64,000 nucleotides of DNA from Siderastrea siderea. Lineage: Eukaryota; Cnidaria; Anthozoa; Scleractinia; Rhizangiidae. The position numbers were made by a program, and so were the translations under genes. The stretch lies in the NCBI GenBank assembly GCA_964030785.1, contig OZ034971.1:35630804-35694803 (forward strand), read 5' to 3'. This document shows, in pieces, positions 35,076 to 46,086 of this stretch. The notes beneath the pieces are model-generated. The model searched no databases, was not told the origin of the DNA, and saw only the letters and a program-made list of their open reading frames with translations. Every line of letters begins with the position of its first letter. The stretch's first letter is position 1.

Positions 35076-35750
35076 CTCAGGTATATTAAGGACTGGGTCT
35101 GCAAGTATCTGATCCAGAAAGTAATGGGGGTGGTCTATCTTCGAAAGGAAACATATGATAAGTATGAGACTTGGACATGACCTTTATCCTGTTGATATAG
35201 TATTTTTGACATTGACATTTCCATGGCAACACATTGCGTGACCAATTAAGGTTTTACTTCCGGTTTTGTTCTTTAGGGCTTCTGCACACTAGGAAAAAAT
35301 ACGTTTACCTGGCATTTCCAGTGATTGCGTTTCTACCTTATGAGGTACTTTCCAAATGTAACTGGAAAGGTGGTCTCCCTACCCTGGAAGAGGGTCTTAT
35401 GGCTATTGCGTGACAGCCAAATCATGACATTTCAATGACCATGTGACCTGGACACGCCTTCCAGTTAATTTCGTGTAGAACTTAATGCAAGGAAAACTAT
35501 TAAGACGTCATTTTGTAAGTTAGGTTTGTATAAGTTCTCCTGCATCTCGCCTAAAGAATAATATCGAAATTCAATACCTTAATTAGTCACGTGATCCCTA
35601 TTGTGACAGCTGTTTATCAAAATGAACCTTCGTAACAAGTTTCATCTTTTTGCTTAATTACGTGTCAATGGGTTGCATACTTACTGAGATAGACCACCCC
35701 CCTTCATTTTTGAATGTACCTTAAATGACCCAGTCCTTAATATACCTGAG
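35076..35750. mobile_element. 675-bp TIR element present only in copy B
   Basis: Copies A (about 3650) and C (about 15227) read GGAAGCTGTAGTACG without interruption; B has the insert between GGAAGCTG and TGTAGTACG. The ends (35076-35099 and 35727-35750) are perfect 24-bp inverted repeats starting CTCAGGTATATTAAGG. A second inverted match (GGGGGTGGTCTATCT near 35127-35142 and AGATAGACCACCCCCC near 35688-35703) extends the arms. Only TG is duplicated at the target. No coding sequence was seen. Superfamily unknown. Confidence 0.9.
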
Positions 35751-35929
35751 TGTAGTACGCACGTAATTAAAATTGCTGTTCGAACCAACTTATGTGTATT
35801 TTAGCTGCACTCATCCTGAATTAATTTCAGACACCTGCAAGAAAGAAGGTACAGTCATCATCATCATCATCATCAATCATCATTATCATCATCGTCGTCG
35901 TCATCTATTAGAGCGCACTGGCGCCGTTT

Positions 35930-36430
35930 TCATGAAGTCGTTCCAGACTTCACCCTATTCAGACCGAGCGATTGTGCCCGCACTGACTTTGGACTTTAAT
36001 CACTTTTTTGTAAGCAAGCTGAGCCCACCAAACTTGGTAACTTTTCCTAAAATTTATATGGCATCAATTTGGCATAGCAAGTGCTCGTCCATCCAGTTTC
36101 ACGTTACCACGGCAACCAAATTTTGACAGGCTGTTTTTTTCAGCATCTTAAATTTTCACCTATTCATTGAAAAATATAACTTTTCTGAAGTAAGTTTTTC
36201 ATTTAATATCATTTGATTTCAGTTACTTTTTGCTCAATTTTGGCAATTTTCAAAGGTTTTGGAAAAATCAAGAAATCCAAGATGGTCGCCGTTGTAGAAC
36301 CTGACGTAATTGTTACGTCATATGACGTCATCGGCTCATGTTCTGCACCTCAAAGGAAATATTTTTGGCTTCAAGTTTCGTTGTCTAAGCTTCAATATTC
36401 TCGGAGTTAAGAGGTGGAGGCCGAATCAGC
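35930..36430 (+). repeat. Interspersed repeat R1, copy B
   Basis: Equivalent of 3815-4335, followed by a poly-C tract as in copy A. Confidence 0.6.
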
Positions 36431-36789
36431 CCCCAGCCCCCCCCCCCCCACCCCAACCACCTGACCCGGGAGACCGAAATAAGCTCTGTCTGAATAGAGT
36501 GTGTTCACGGCGGCCATGTTGGAGGAGCAAAACAATAAAAGCTATTTGCATAAAAATGAAACTTTTTCCCAATGGAGATAAATTTTATTGTTTTCCTCCT
36601 CCAGCACGGCCGCTCCGAACACACTCTATAGGGTGAACGTTTCTAGTGATCCCCCGAAGCTGCAACAGCAGAAATCCTGTGTCCCGCTCGAGTTTTTCAG
36701 TAAAGTGTTTGTAGTAATCTGCCCTTCGTTTCATGACATGGTTTCACGGTTCGACCCAGGTGACCCAGAATTGATGCAATGATATCGAT

Positions 36790-37340
36790 TTCAAGCATGA
36801 AAATTGGTACTACAAAAAAATGATCAAGGAAAAATATATGAGATATATGATTTAATGTTCTTAGGCAATTCTCTTTCTGTCAAATACAGATGCCAAGGGT
36901 TACCCCGGACTTCGTTTCTTGGGATTTCTCAGTATAAGACAAAAAGCAGGGTTATTCACTGGTGTCCTGTGTGCAGTGAGCTAACAAGAAAGTTGGAAAT
37001 TCAAAAACCGGGATTGAGAATTAAACCTGTGGCTTATCAAAGACGGGCCCAAAAATAAACCTCTAACGTATACTCATGCAATTTGCTTTCCTGTTTTTAG
37101 TCAAAGATGCATATATTTATTTATCATTTATTTATTCTATATCTTTAATTTTATTTTATTTATTATCTTTATCTGAAGATCAGAATTTTTTTCAAATTGT
37201 GTTTTTCCCTTTTCCGGGATGTTCCGGGGTGTTCCGGAATGTTCCATGTTCCTGGTTTTGTTGACGCCAGAGGAAAATGCTATATTCTGTCCCGAACAAT
37301 TAATTCGTTCCTTTGACCACTCCAATGTCAAGTCCATCGA
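36790..37340 (+). repeat. Interspersed repeat R2, copy B
   Basis: Equivalent of 4690-5240. Confidence 0.6.
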
Positions 37341-40272
37341 GTCTTCTAGAGCAAATTAAGCACCTTTTCCATGGAAAAGAGATTTTAGTAATATCACAGC
37401 CTACATAAATCGAAAGAACGAAAGCAAACGAAAATGCTCAGCGTAACGGAAAATTGAACACGGAAGATGGGTGATTAGTGCATATTAAGCGAGCCGAGGG
37501 TTAACTTAAAATTTATAATTATGTGGCTGACCAGCATGCGAAGTCTGGTCTAACTTTGAAAAGGATTATTTAAAAAATGATATCATGGAAGGGGATTCTT
37601 AACAGACACCTTAGCGATAAAGAAAAAAATCCAAATGAAGAAGCGATACAGTGGTCTTGTGTAATAATTCAGTAGCCTGAAGTACTTGGCTACTATGAAA
37701 ATGGTCACACTTGAAGGTTTCATGAATTAATGCATAAGTAAGTAAGAGCACATCTTGGCACAACATAATCAACAGTACTGGTATTTCTACGATATGCACA
37801 AAAGTTACTGTACAACAACCTTGTACGGTAAATTAAACGGCAGCACAGGGAAGTATTTCTCAACAGTTTTTTTTAAATGAACGATCAAATTATCCAGAGG
37901 TTCGAAATATAGAACAACCGTGTAAAAGAACCACAGGAAAGTATTGCTCGGATTCCTCGATGCATTTAATTTTACAAATGGTCACACTTAACGACAATGG
38001 ACCATGGGCTTTTGAAGGGAAAGAACTAAATAACACTGAAAGATCTCGATAGCCCTGTCACGCAAATTGAGCGAAACACTTGTCTGTTTAAGATACCTAC
38101 TCTGGAAACGACCGAGTTCGACACAATAGCACTCGTCTCAAATGTAATTCTAAGCAGGTCCCATTAACAAAACTAACTAGACTATATCGCAGAAACAAAT
38201 GAAGCGTTTCAAGCGTCAAGTCGAGTGCCGTCCAATTTTCAGGTAGCTGACCGGTGCCATTTAGCATCAAAATTGCATGGTGCGACCATAATTGCGTAGG
38301 AAAGAGATCTTAATTGTAGGAGTTTCCCACCCCCTTGTTGGTGCAACCCATGCGGTTGGCCAAAGTGCAGGACAAAAATGGTAGACAAGGTAAATTTCTT
38401 GAGTCTTATATCTGCCTGACAATAGATAAGGTTCAGTATTGCGTGCTCTTTCGTCGTAGCCATGGTTTCGTTCCCATGCAGAAACCAAAGCTACTCTCAC
38501 TAAACATTTGTCGACGCTCATTTTATGCCAAAGCCGAAATCTGAAAACCCGAGGGTTACATTTTATCATAAACTATGCAATGTCTCGATTGCAGAAAAGA
38601 AAACGACTAATTTACATATATTTATAGATAGATAAGAGAGAATTACTCTATTTTCATTGCCTCGATAACATTTAAGTTGGTGCGGAGTGTCGGCTATGTA
38701 TACCTTGCAATTTAGGCATTTTAAGTATTCGGGCGGCGAGCTCTTGGAAATTCATGTGTGTGTTTAGACCCCCTCTTGGATTGGCTAAACGTATAAATTT
38801 TGAGTATTCACATTTAAGCCTGACTCCCACTGCTTTGGCCGCTTTTTCCTTCTTTGCTCAACCGCTCAGCTCTGTTTTCTAATCTAAGATGGCGGCTTTA
38901 AAGCACGAAGAATATTTTACAGCCTTTGCTCACCCCCGAAAATACCTCTGCACTGCAGGCTAGACCCGGTACAGAACCACATATACAGTGCGTGCTTGAA
39001 TTTGAAATCATTACAGCCTCTTAATGTTGCCTGCGCGGCAATGAATCAAAGTAGATCTGGAATGTGCATTTTGTATAGAAGCATTTTTTGTATTAATTTT
39101 TTTGCTTTTTGTCCGCTGGTAACTATACTCTTCTGGGCACTGTGCTAAGAAAAGAAGGAATTCAGAACTTAATTGTTTGAAAGACTCGTCTGAGGGTGAG
39201 AGTTTTGTAAACTTCTGTTCGCTTGGGAAACAGGATTTATGCCGTGTTCTATTGGGATCAACCGTTTTTGGCTAGAAACAAGAAAACCATTGCCCAAGTA
39301 TAATGTTATCTCAAAAATCCGTGCTTCATTATGAAAATCGAATTTGCTTTTAAGAAACGATTCTTGAAGTAATTACGAGGCGCAGCGACGGGGGGGGGGG
39401 GGGGCAGTTTTATTATCAACGTAGAGCGAACCAAAAATGGAAAATTAGGAGTGTTGTGCAGCCGGCCTAAAACCACGGGCGACTTGTGGCGGTGTGACAC
39501 ACTAGGAAGACACGTCGCGGGCCTCTTGTTGCTATTTTTAGAGCAATCATATTCTGTCCAAGCACTTCATAACACCAGAAAGTCCATGACAGTAACTATT
39601 GGGACAAAGTTCTAAAACAATTTGAAAGAAGGCCTTGAAAGGATTTATCACCGGCCTTGATCCTCCGGGAAATTTGAGGAAATGTCAGTTAAATTGGTTT
39701 TCAGAGATGTACCCATGAGACCAAGCACACAATTATGGCTCGCTTTTTCTTCCCTGTTGACTTCGTGACACTGACACAAAACCACAGGAGCTCATGTTCA
39801 AGAACATTCCAGCCAGTTGTAGCTGATGATTAAAAGGGGAACAATAAAATGCACTCAAGTCAACTAGTTTTCAAGATTCGCTAGACAAAACACTTGTTAA
39901 TTTGTGGTTAAATTTGATTTGGGTTGTTGAGCTTTTGATGACATGATATGACGTCATATAAATTGTTAACATATTAGCAGCTAGCCTCAGTCTCAGTTGG
40001 TTACACATAGGTTTGGCTATAGATCAGAGCGTTGTCAATCCTTGCCAAGTCAAGGCAGCCTGAGTTGTACGTTAGTAGTTGGTAAGTAGGTTTCAGTTTG
40101 GTTCTTTCATCACCGTTCAGTAGTTTGATGTAAGAGCGGTTAAGAGCGTTGACTTCGCCAGCCTTCCCTTTCACTTGGGCCAAATATTGTTTCTTTTGTG
40201 GTTCGTGATTTCTTTTCGTTGTTTACTCATGATTCTTAGTGACACAATTTTTGTTTATGCTTGTCTCGCAGT

Positions 40273-41299
40273 CTAGTACTCAACTCGGGATATAGCCAAG
40301 TAAACAAGATTAGACCGTTTGAGAAATTTTTCTACGATCCAGACCTTTTGTTGGCTGTAGATTGTCAACCCTTGCAATGAATGAACTGTCAGCACATAAC
40401 CAAGACACCAGTCATTCGTTTTTATTGCCTGTTCCGCCGCGGCAATGGTTACCCACACAACGTCGTTGAGGACCAGCATCTTCTTCCTGAATGTGCTTGG
40501 AAGAACCACCTCGATGTTTTGTCTGCGATTGTCTTTGGAGCGATAAAGAATCGGCACAGGGCTTTTCGCAAAACACCTTTTGTGCTTTATAAACAAAAAC
40601 CCCTGAACCCAGTCTCGGACCTTCACACGACTCGTAAGAATGAGATCCCCTGGCTTCCACTGCTTCACAAAACTGTCACACTCGATACAGTCTGAAAGTG
40701 CTATACGTATCTCACTGCACCGCACATCGTCAGGTTTAAGACGGATGTCTCTTTTAACTCTCTGAACTCCTTTTACTTGGCCCTGTAATTCTGCTTAACC
40801 TTCTCGTATCAATCTACGAAACCTTGGAGAAGCCCGTGAGGCATTTCACCCTCTATGGGCGCGGGCTGGTGCTGATCCCCACAACAAATTACTTGAACAC
40901 CTCGCTGAAACAGCCAAACTAAAAACTCTCTTAAAGCCTTCAGCGGCACCGTGCAAACCTCTTCCCAAATGATGATGCGAGGAACGTACTTTTGCCCCAC
41001 TCTCTCTGGCCACTCCACCGGAAAAATAAACTGTGGTAAGTCTGCACCTTGACGCCTCGGGCTCACATCTCTTTGGCAAGGTTACGCGTTGGGGTGAGAA
41101 ATAACGGGTCCTTGCCCCTTAAAAGGTCGATCGCTCTTGTTGTTTTGCCGCTCCCACCCCTGCCGTTGAAGTAACTCAGTTGATAACAGCTGAAAGGGTC
41201 GTCGACTAGTGGCTGCACGCTTGGAGCCGAGTTCTTTTTATGGACCCCAGGTCTGGGCTTGGAGTGTAGGATGCGTGGCTCTGAGGCAAGTAAAGCTCC
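40273..41299 (-). pseudogene. Superfamily 1 helicase relic
   Basis: Three minus-strand pieces read in order. 41299-41066 (78 codons, then TGA) holds a Walker A loop, GRGGSGKTTRA, followed by a TPTRNLAKEM stretch. 41066-40809 in another frame holds PRIIIWEEVC (Walker B-like, with W where D is expected) and VICCGDQHQPAP, which fits helicase motif III. 40725-40273 in a further frame holds TVHSLQGLTI and LVYLAISRVEY, which fit motifs V and VI. The order and spacing are those of an SF1 DNA helicase. At least one internal stop and two frame changes show that it is dead. Such helicases are often carried by mobile or virus-like elements; the source cannot be told here. It lies immediately right of the copy B breakpoint. 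Confidence 0.75.
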
Positions 41300-41339
41300 T
41301 CACCCTTGTCGGGACACTAGGCTGGTTCTGTAAATATAA

Positions 41340-42857
41340 TCAACAACGCTTTGCTCAATTAGTATCAAAAGAAAGGTGACACTATGGATTTCTTCAACAG
41401 ACTCAAAGTTTGTACTTTATTGTACCGTATAATAAACATGCAGCACTAACAAAAAGTACTGCTCAACAGTTTTTAAAAGAACGAACACATTTTCCGACTT
41501 CATACAGAGGTTCAAAAAATAGAACCGCCTTGTTAACTAGCATATTAGAATACAGCAACTGTATATGCACTTCTGCATCTGTGCGTATATGCACTACTGC
41601 ACTACTGTATATGCACTACTGCATCCAGTTTTAATATCTTTTTTTAGCTCAATTCACTGGGATTTTCAACACCACTGTTACACATGTGTTAAAGAAGTAG
41701 TATTTAACTGCATTTTACAAAGCGACGTGTGCAGAAAAAAAAAATGGAGTTTGGCCTGGCACTTTAAATTCGGTTAAACTTTAAGAAATAGTATTAAAAA
41801 AAGAAAAAAAAAAGAAACCAAATTCAGGGGATTCTTAATAAGCGGACACCGTAGTGTTAAAGGAAAAATCCAACTGAAGAACTTCAGTAGTGCGGTCTTG
41901 AGTATTAATTAAGGTTATGATAAATTCAAAAAAAGGACGAAAAAAGGACAAAGAAAAAATGTCTAAAATTATTTTTCATTGAAATGGTCATACTTCTTCC
42001 AAATGAAGAAGTAGTAGTGAGGTCTCTTGTAGTAATTAAGTAATTATACGGTTATGATAAATTAAACAAGTGACAAAGGAAAGTTCTGTCCCATGTTTTT
42101 TGGATTTAGAATCACCTAGTAAAACATAATCATCTGTAATTCAGGATAAAAATGCTTAATAGCCATCAATGTTAAAGTGGCGTTAAGATTTCTTCAGTAA
42201 ACAAACTGAAAACGAAACTAAAAAAGGTCTCTTTAGCATACCCGAAGTAAGAATCACCTTTTACACTACAATAAACAGAAGAACGTAAAGCACTGATCAC
42301 ATTTTTTCATTTATCCAGGTAAAAAAGGGAGCCACCTTGTCAAGCGATATAAAAGGACCACAGGAAGGTGTTGTTCGATAGCTTTCATTTTATAAATGGT
42401 CACAATTAACGATTATGGTCGGACTGTGGACTGTGGGCAATGGAATTGAAGTGAAAGAGTGTATATCAATGAACGCGAAAGCCCAGTCATTTGAGTTATA
42501 CATCACGAAATCAATATTTGTCTCTTCACTTTGCCGACTCCGGATGCCAGCGAGTTCGGCACCACAGCACTCGCTCAAGTATAATTCTAAGTATGTGCCA
42601 TTTGTTAAGTCAATACGGTCCACAGCAATAAGATAGTTAGCCGTTCAAGTGTTTGGTTGAGGGTCGTCGAATTTTCAGGCGGCTAACTCGATTTTACATT
42701 AAAACCTCAAAGTTCGATATCTAACTTCCAAAGAACAGATCTTATTTGAACGAGATGAACGGACGTTTCCGCCGCTGTTTTTTTTAATACCGCCTTTTTG
42801 TGTCCTTGACAGCTTGCCCATAACTTCGTCCCCAGTTCTCTCTTTCCTTCGCACAAG
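41340..42857 (+). promoter_or_regulatory. 5' flank and putative 5'UTR intron of the fourth granulin gene
   Basis: No other gene is supported here. The region is a diverged relative of 5700-6170 and of the tandem array units (shared AATGGTCACA and ATAGCTTTCA motifs). A TATA box lies at 42348-42356, and AG acceptors preceded by pyrimidines at 42811-42812 and 42834-42835. The distance of about 500 bp from TATA to ATG fits an untranslated first exon plus an intron. A donor site was not identified. Confidence 0.5.
42348..42356 (+). promoter_or_regulatory. TATA box of the fourth granulin gene
   Basis: TATAAAAGG is a consensus core promoter element. The equivalent position in copy A reads TGTAAAAGA, so only this locus keeps the consensus. 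It implies a start site near 42375-42385. Confidence 0.5.
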
Positions 42858-43202
42858 ATGAATTGCCACGTGATTGCATTAGCACTGCTGGTGATATCCC
42901 TGGAATGCTCTGGTGAAATAAGTGACACCCAGTCGACTAGTGTCACCCAGCCGACGCAGATGCCAGAAGTTGTACTTAGGTTGGTGTTAGTTACTGAAGC
43001 GAAACCGAACCGTCTAGATCCAAGGACTACGAATTGTCCAGGCTTGACTGTATCATGCCCAAAAGATGAAACTTGCTGTCTTTCTCTCTCAGGCGGATGG
43101 AGGTGTTGTTCCCTAAAGGAAGGAAATTGCTGTAACGATTATTTGACTTGTTGTCCTAGTGGATACGTCTGCGACGCAAACTTAAGGTGCAAAAAATGCT
43201 GA
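42858..43202 (+). CDS. Secreted single-granulin-domain precursor, diverged intact gene
   Basis: The gene encodes 114 residues in one exon. Residues 1-19 form a signal peptide (MNCHVIALALLVISLECSG). Residues 20-59 are a Ser/Thr/Pro-containing spacer without the AKR site of copy A; an R-L-D-P-R sequence (52-56) might be cleaved, but this is weak. The granulin module has cysteines at 60, 67, 73-74, 83-84, 91-92, 98-99, 105 and 111, the complete 12-cysteine pattern, plus an unpaired cysteine as the last residue (114). The ATG sits in ACAAGATGA, the same context as copy A, and is preceded by the same pyrimidine-rich leader. Only cysteines and a few residues such as CCP.GY.C are shared with copy A, so the two are old paralogues. 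Function is unknown. Confidence 0.85.
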   Translation: MNCHVIALALLVISLECSGEISDTQSTSVTQPTQMPEVVLRLVLVTEAKPNRLDPRTTNCPGLTVSCPKDETCCLSLSGGWRCCSLKEGNCCNDYLTCCPSGYVCDANLRCKKC

Positions 43203-43429
43203 AAATAAGTTGCTAAACAGGTTAAAATATGGTTCAAAGACCAGTACCGCTCAGAGAATGAGTAGTCATTTTTAGCCACGCTAAAAATCTTAAACTGGAT
43301 TCGCATCCAGTAATCAAGTTGATCAGATTTAAACTCTGTATTAAAATTTTTGGATTATGTTTTTGTAAATAATGATGAAAATAATAGAACTTTTACCAAA
43401 TTACTGAATCATCCTGTATTGAAAGTAAT
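43203..43429. other. Downstream of the fourth granulin gene, nothing recognised
   Basis: AT-rich sequence without supported genes. A canonical AATAAA directly after the stop, as in copy A, was not seen. Confidence 0.4.
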
Positions 43430-43620
43430 AGCTGAAGAAAGGTAAACATTTGCTGCGAGCAAAGTTAATTCCGTAACAGCCCGGCTTTCCCCTTATTAAA
43501 TATGATTTCGACTTTCAGTATTTGTTCTGAATTGTGGATACATTCCACAATGGCGACCGAGATTGTTGTTAAACATAGCAGCAGTGAATTAAACTTGGGG
43601 TTGTAACCAATTTTTTCCAC
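43430..43620. repeat. Direct repeat DR, left copy
   Basis: About 190 bp that recur in the same orientation at 47250-47438. Shared runs include TTAATTCCGTAACAG, CTTTCCCCTTATTAAATATGA, GTATTTGTTCTGAATTGTGG and ACAATGGCGAC. The two copies are about 3.8 kb apart and flank the hairpin and satellite region. They could be LTR-like ends, a local duplication, or two insertions of one element. Confidence 0.75.
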
Positions 43621-43659
43621 ACATGTCCAATACCGCCGCACTGATACAGACCTTTAGTT

Positions 43660-43835
43660 GCAGTTGACGGTCCGTAAGTTTCGCACGGACCGTCGTTCTT
43701 GCTTACGGTCCGAGTACAGAGCGTGCATCTCATTATCACACCAGGGCCAACTGCAGTTGACGGTCCGTACGTTTCGCACGGACCGTCATCGTTGCTTACA
43801 GACCGTCATTTAAGATTCACGGTCTGTATGTAGAG
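43660..43835. repeat. Hairpins built on GACGGTCCGT
   Basis: Two hairpins with 10-bp arms GACGGTCCGT and ACGGACCGTC and 9-nt loops lie near 43668-43696 and 43758-43787, each preceded by TGCAGTTGACGGTCC. Single arms (TTACGGTCCG, CACGGTCTG) follow. The same words make up the satellite at 46087-46990. Confidence 0.85.
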
Positions 43836-43867
43836 GTATAAATAGCCAATTTAAGTATTATTGAACC

Positions 43868-44185
43868 TCATAAGCGTTGCGCAAACTGATAACAGAGTTC
43901 TAAAAGCGGGCTCTTATGTTGATTTCTTCTTCTATTGAAGCATTGTGCAACTGTTCAAGGGAAGACAACTACGATTATGCCCCGTTATTTAAGCGTACGT
44001 GCGAAGCGAGCAAGATACACGAAATACAAGACAATAATATGTCTATTACTCGTTCTATAAGTGTCGCGCAAACTGATAACAGAGTTCTAAAAGCGAACTG
44101 TTATGTCGATTACTCCTTCTATTGAAGCCTGGTGAAAGTGTGCAAGGGAAGAGAACTATGATTGTTCCTCGTTTTTTAATATTGC
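43868..44185. repeat. 187-bp tandem duplication
   Basis: GCGCAAACTGATAACAGAG and the following 100 bases occur from about 43879 and again 187 bp later from about 44066, with moderate differences. The 69-codon open frame across it has no recognisable features. Confidence 0.75.
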
Positions 44186-44812
44186 TTCACGGGTTAAGCA
44201 AAACTACTCAAAGCGTGTCAACAATAAGCACTCAGTTTTGTATTGCCATAATAGGCTCCAAACTAAACACCTCTTTTCTTGTTTCAAGATGTGTTAAGCC
44301 GCGTTTGTTCAAATGCTTTCCGCATATTCCTCTTAAAGGCGATGAATAGTGTCATTTGTTTCAAATATCCTTCCTTTTTTTTACTCTTGTGCGTGTACAC
44401 TGCTAATACGAATTTGGGTTTCATCAATGAATACCGCCTTTTCATTCCCATAGGTTTGTCGGTTCTTTGTACTCTTTGTCCTTTAAAAAACTCGCACCTC
44501 CTACCAATTAATTTGTAATACCCAATACTCGCACCTCTAATGTAGTGATTACTTTTTAAAAATCATACATCTGTAACCGTGTGGTTTCATTACAGTTTGG
44601 ACCACTTTGAGTACCTCACTTCGAAAACTCATTCATCAAAAATAGTACGACATAAGTTATCCCGTTCTTAGTCTCAGTATTCTTTATCTACTCAGCCGTT
44701 TTTATATCAACAGGAGCGTTGCGTGGCGACAATTAAACCGGCTGCTTAGGAGACCATCGATTGCGCTCTTTATAAAAATAGAATAACACTGCTGCACGCG
44801 ACAATTCTTAGA
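44186..44812. other. No gene recognised
   Basis: Short open frames only, none with family features. No repeats noticed. Confidence 0.4.
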
Positions 44813-44932
44813 GGAATGATCCAACCTCGTCCCCAGGGCCTTCTCCTCGTTCAAAATGGCGGTCGGAGAAACCTTTCTCCGACCGCCATTTTGAACGAGG
44901 AGAAGGCCCTGGGGACGAGGTTGGGAATGATC
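44813..44932. mobile_element. 102-bp perfect palindrome with 9-bp target duplication
   Basis: From 44822 to 44923 two 50-base arms are exact complements with only CC between them; the ends are CAACCTCG and CGAGGTTG. GGAATGATC stands on both sides (44813-44821 and 44924-44932), a perfect 9-bp duplication typical of Mutator-like transposition. A fold-back this perfect implies recent insertion or correction between arms. Open frames across it are mirror images of each other and not genes. Confidence 0.92.
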
Positions 44933-45161
44933 ATCGCCAGAAATCGCGGACATTTCGAGCCTGCCAACAACTGTCAGCGGTATCATGTATTAACACAAAG
45001 AAACAAAAGAATCCCGGGTAGCGGGTTCAAATCCGACCGGGGTTCAATTTTTTTTTCTTTTTCTTTTCCCAAGATATTTTTTCTGAAGGTGAGTAGACTG
45101 GGAAAAGAGGGTTCGGAGATGTCAGACATTTTGGAAAATGTAGCTAGCTCCCACTCGCGTT

Positions 45162-45742
45162 ACAAAAATATGGCGTATTAAATCCATGCCAAATGCTCGT
45201 CGTTTTGAGGAACAACCCTTCAAGTGGTCAACTAGCTCTCACTCGCATTAGATATAGGGAAGTTCGATGTACGCAAATCGTCCATAAAAAGAGCTATTTC
45301 TTTTACTTAAAAAAAAAGTTCAATGGAGGTACTATGTAAGTCTTCCCGATCTGGTTTAATTTTCGCTCGAGAAAACAAATTTATTCAAGGCATCTTCTTT
45401 AGAACGAGGGGATCTGGAGCTGGTTTATATACCGACAAACATTGCTGGATAAGAAAAACAAATATGGCGACAGTTTGGAGGTTTCGAAGAGGTTTTACTT
45501 CAGTGTATTCCCTTCTCGTGCATTCTCAAAGATGGTTACAGATCACAGATTCGACGAAGAAAAAATAAGCAATTTTCAAGCGCTCTTGGAAGTATCTTAT
45601 TGGCAAGAAATGTCTCTTTTTATGGACTATTTGCGTACATCGAACTTCCCTGTATTTAATGCGAGTCGGATCTAGATGACCACTTCAAGGGTTTTTCCTC
45701 AAATCGACGAGCATTTGGCATGGATAACGCCATATTTTGACG
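45162..45742. mobile_element. Fold-back element with arms of about 140 bp
   Basis: The left arm (45162-45303) and right arm (45605-45742) are complementary over nearly their whole length; both contain the words CCATGCCAAATGCTCGTCG (or its complement) and GGGAAGTTCGATGTACGCAAA. A spacer of about 300 bp lies between and has two short open frames without features. No target duplication was identified. Confidence 0.85.
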
Positions 45743-46086
45743 GAAACTAGAGTAATGGCTATAGCTTTGGAGCCTCGAACATCGACCATCGCAGGAAGTA
45801 AGTAGACGAATGGCTTTTGAATTGTTTTTATGTTAGAAGTATAGCTTAACCACTACTGAATATGTCTCGAGTCGGAGCTAGAGAATATTCTAACTCGTGT
45901 TTGTTTTATTTTGGATTTTTGTTGAAATCCCATACATTTTCTCACACGGTTCCGCCGCCATTAACGACGCAACGCGCACGCGCGTCTGCCATTTTGACCC
46001 AAACATCTGGCAATGTGCTTTCATGCGTATTCTGCTTTCCCGTAAACAAAACATTAAAATTAAATGTGAACCACTAAGGGTAAGTA

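Larger units (their letters stand above)
31428..40270. repeat. Segmental duplication, copy B
   Basis: Near-identical to 1-12217. Differences include the lack of the 4041-bp element, a private 675-bp element at 35076-35750, an 11-bp deletion near 33069 and one extra G in the granulin gene. The tandem array lies on its left and the helicase relic on its right. Confidence 0.93.

Noticed and set aside
45012..45045. tRNA-like B box (GGTTCAAATCC)
   Set aside because: No matching A box at the right distance and no cloverleaf; a SINE fragment is possible but not supported.
44816..45181. 121-codon plus-strand frame and its minus-strand partner
   Set aside because: Both run through the perfect palindrome, so each contains the other's translation; not genes.
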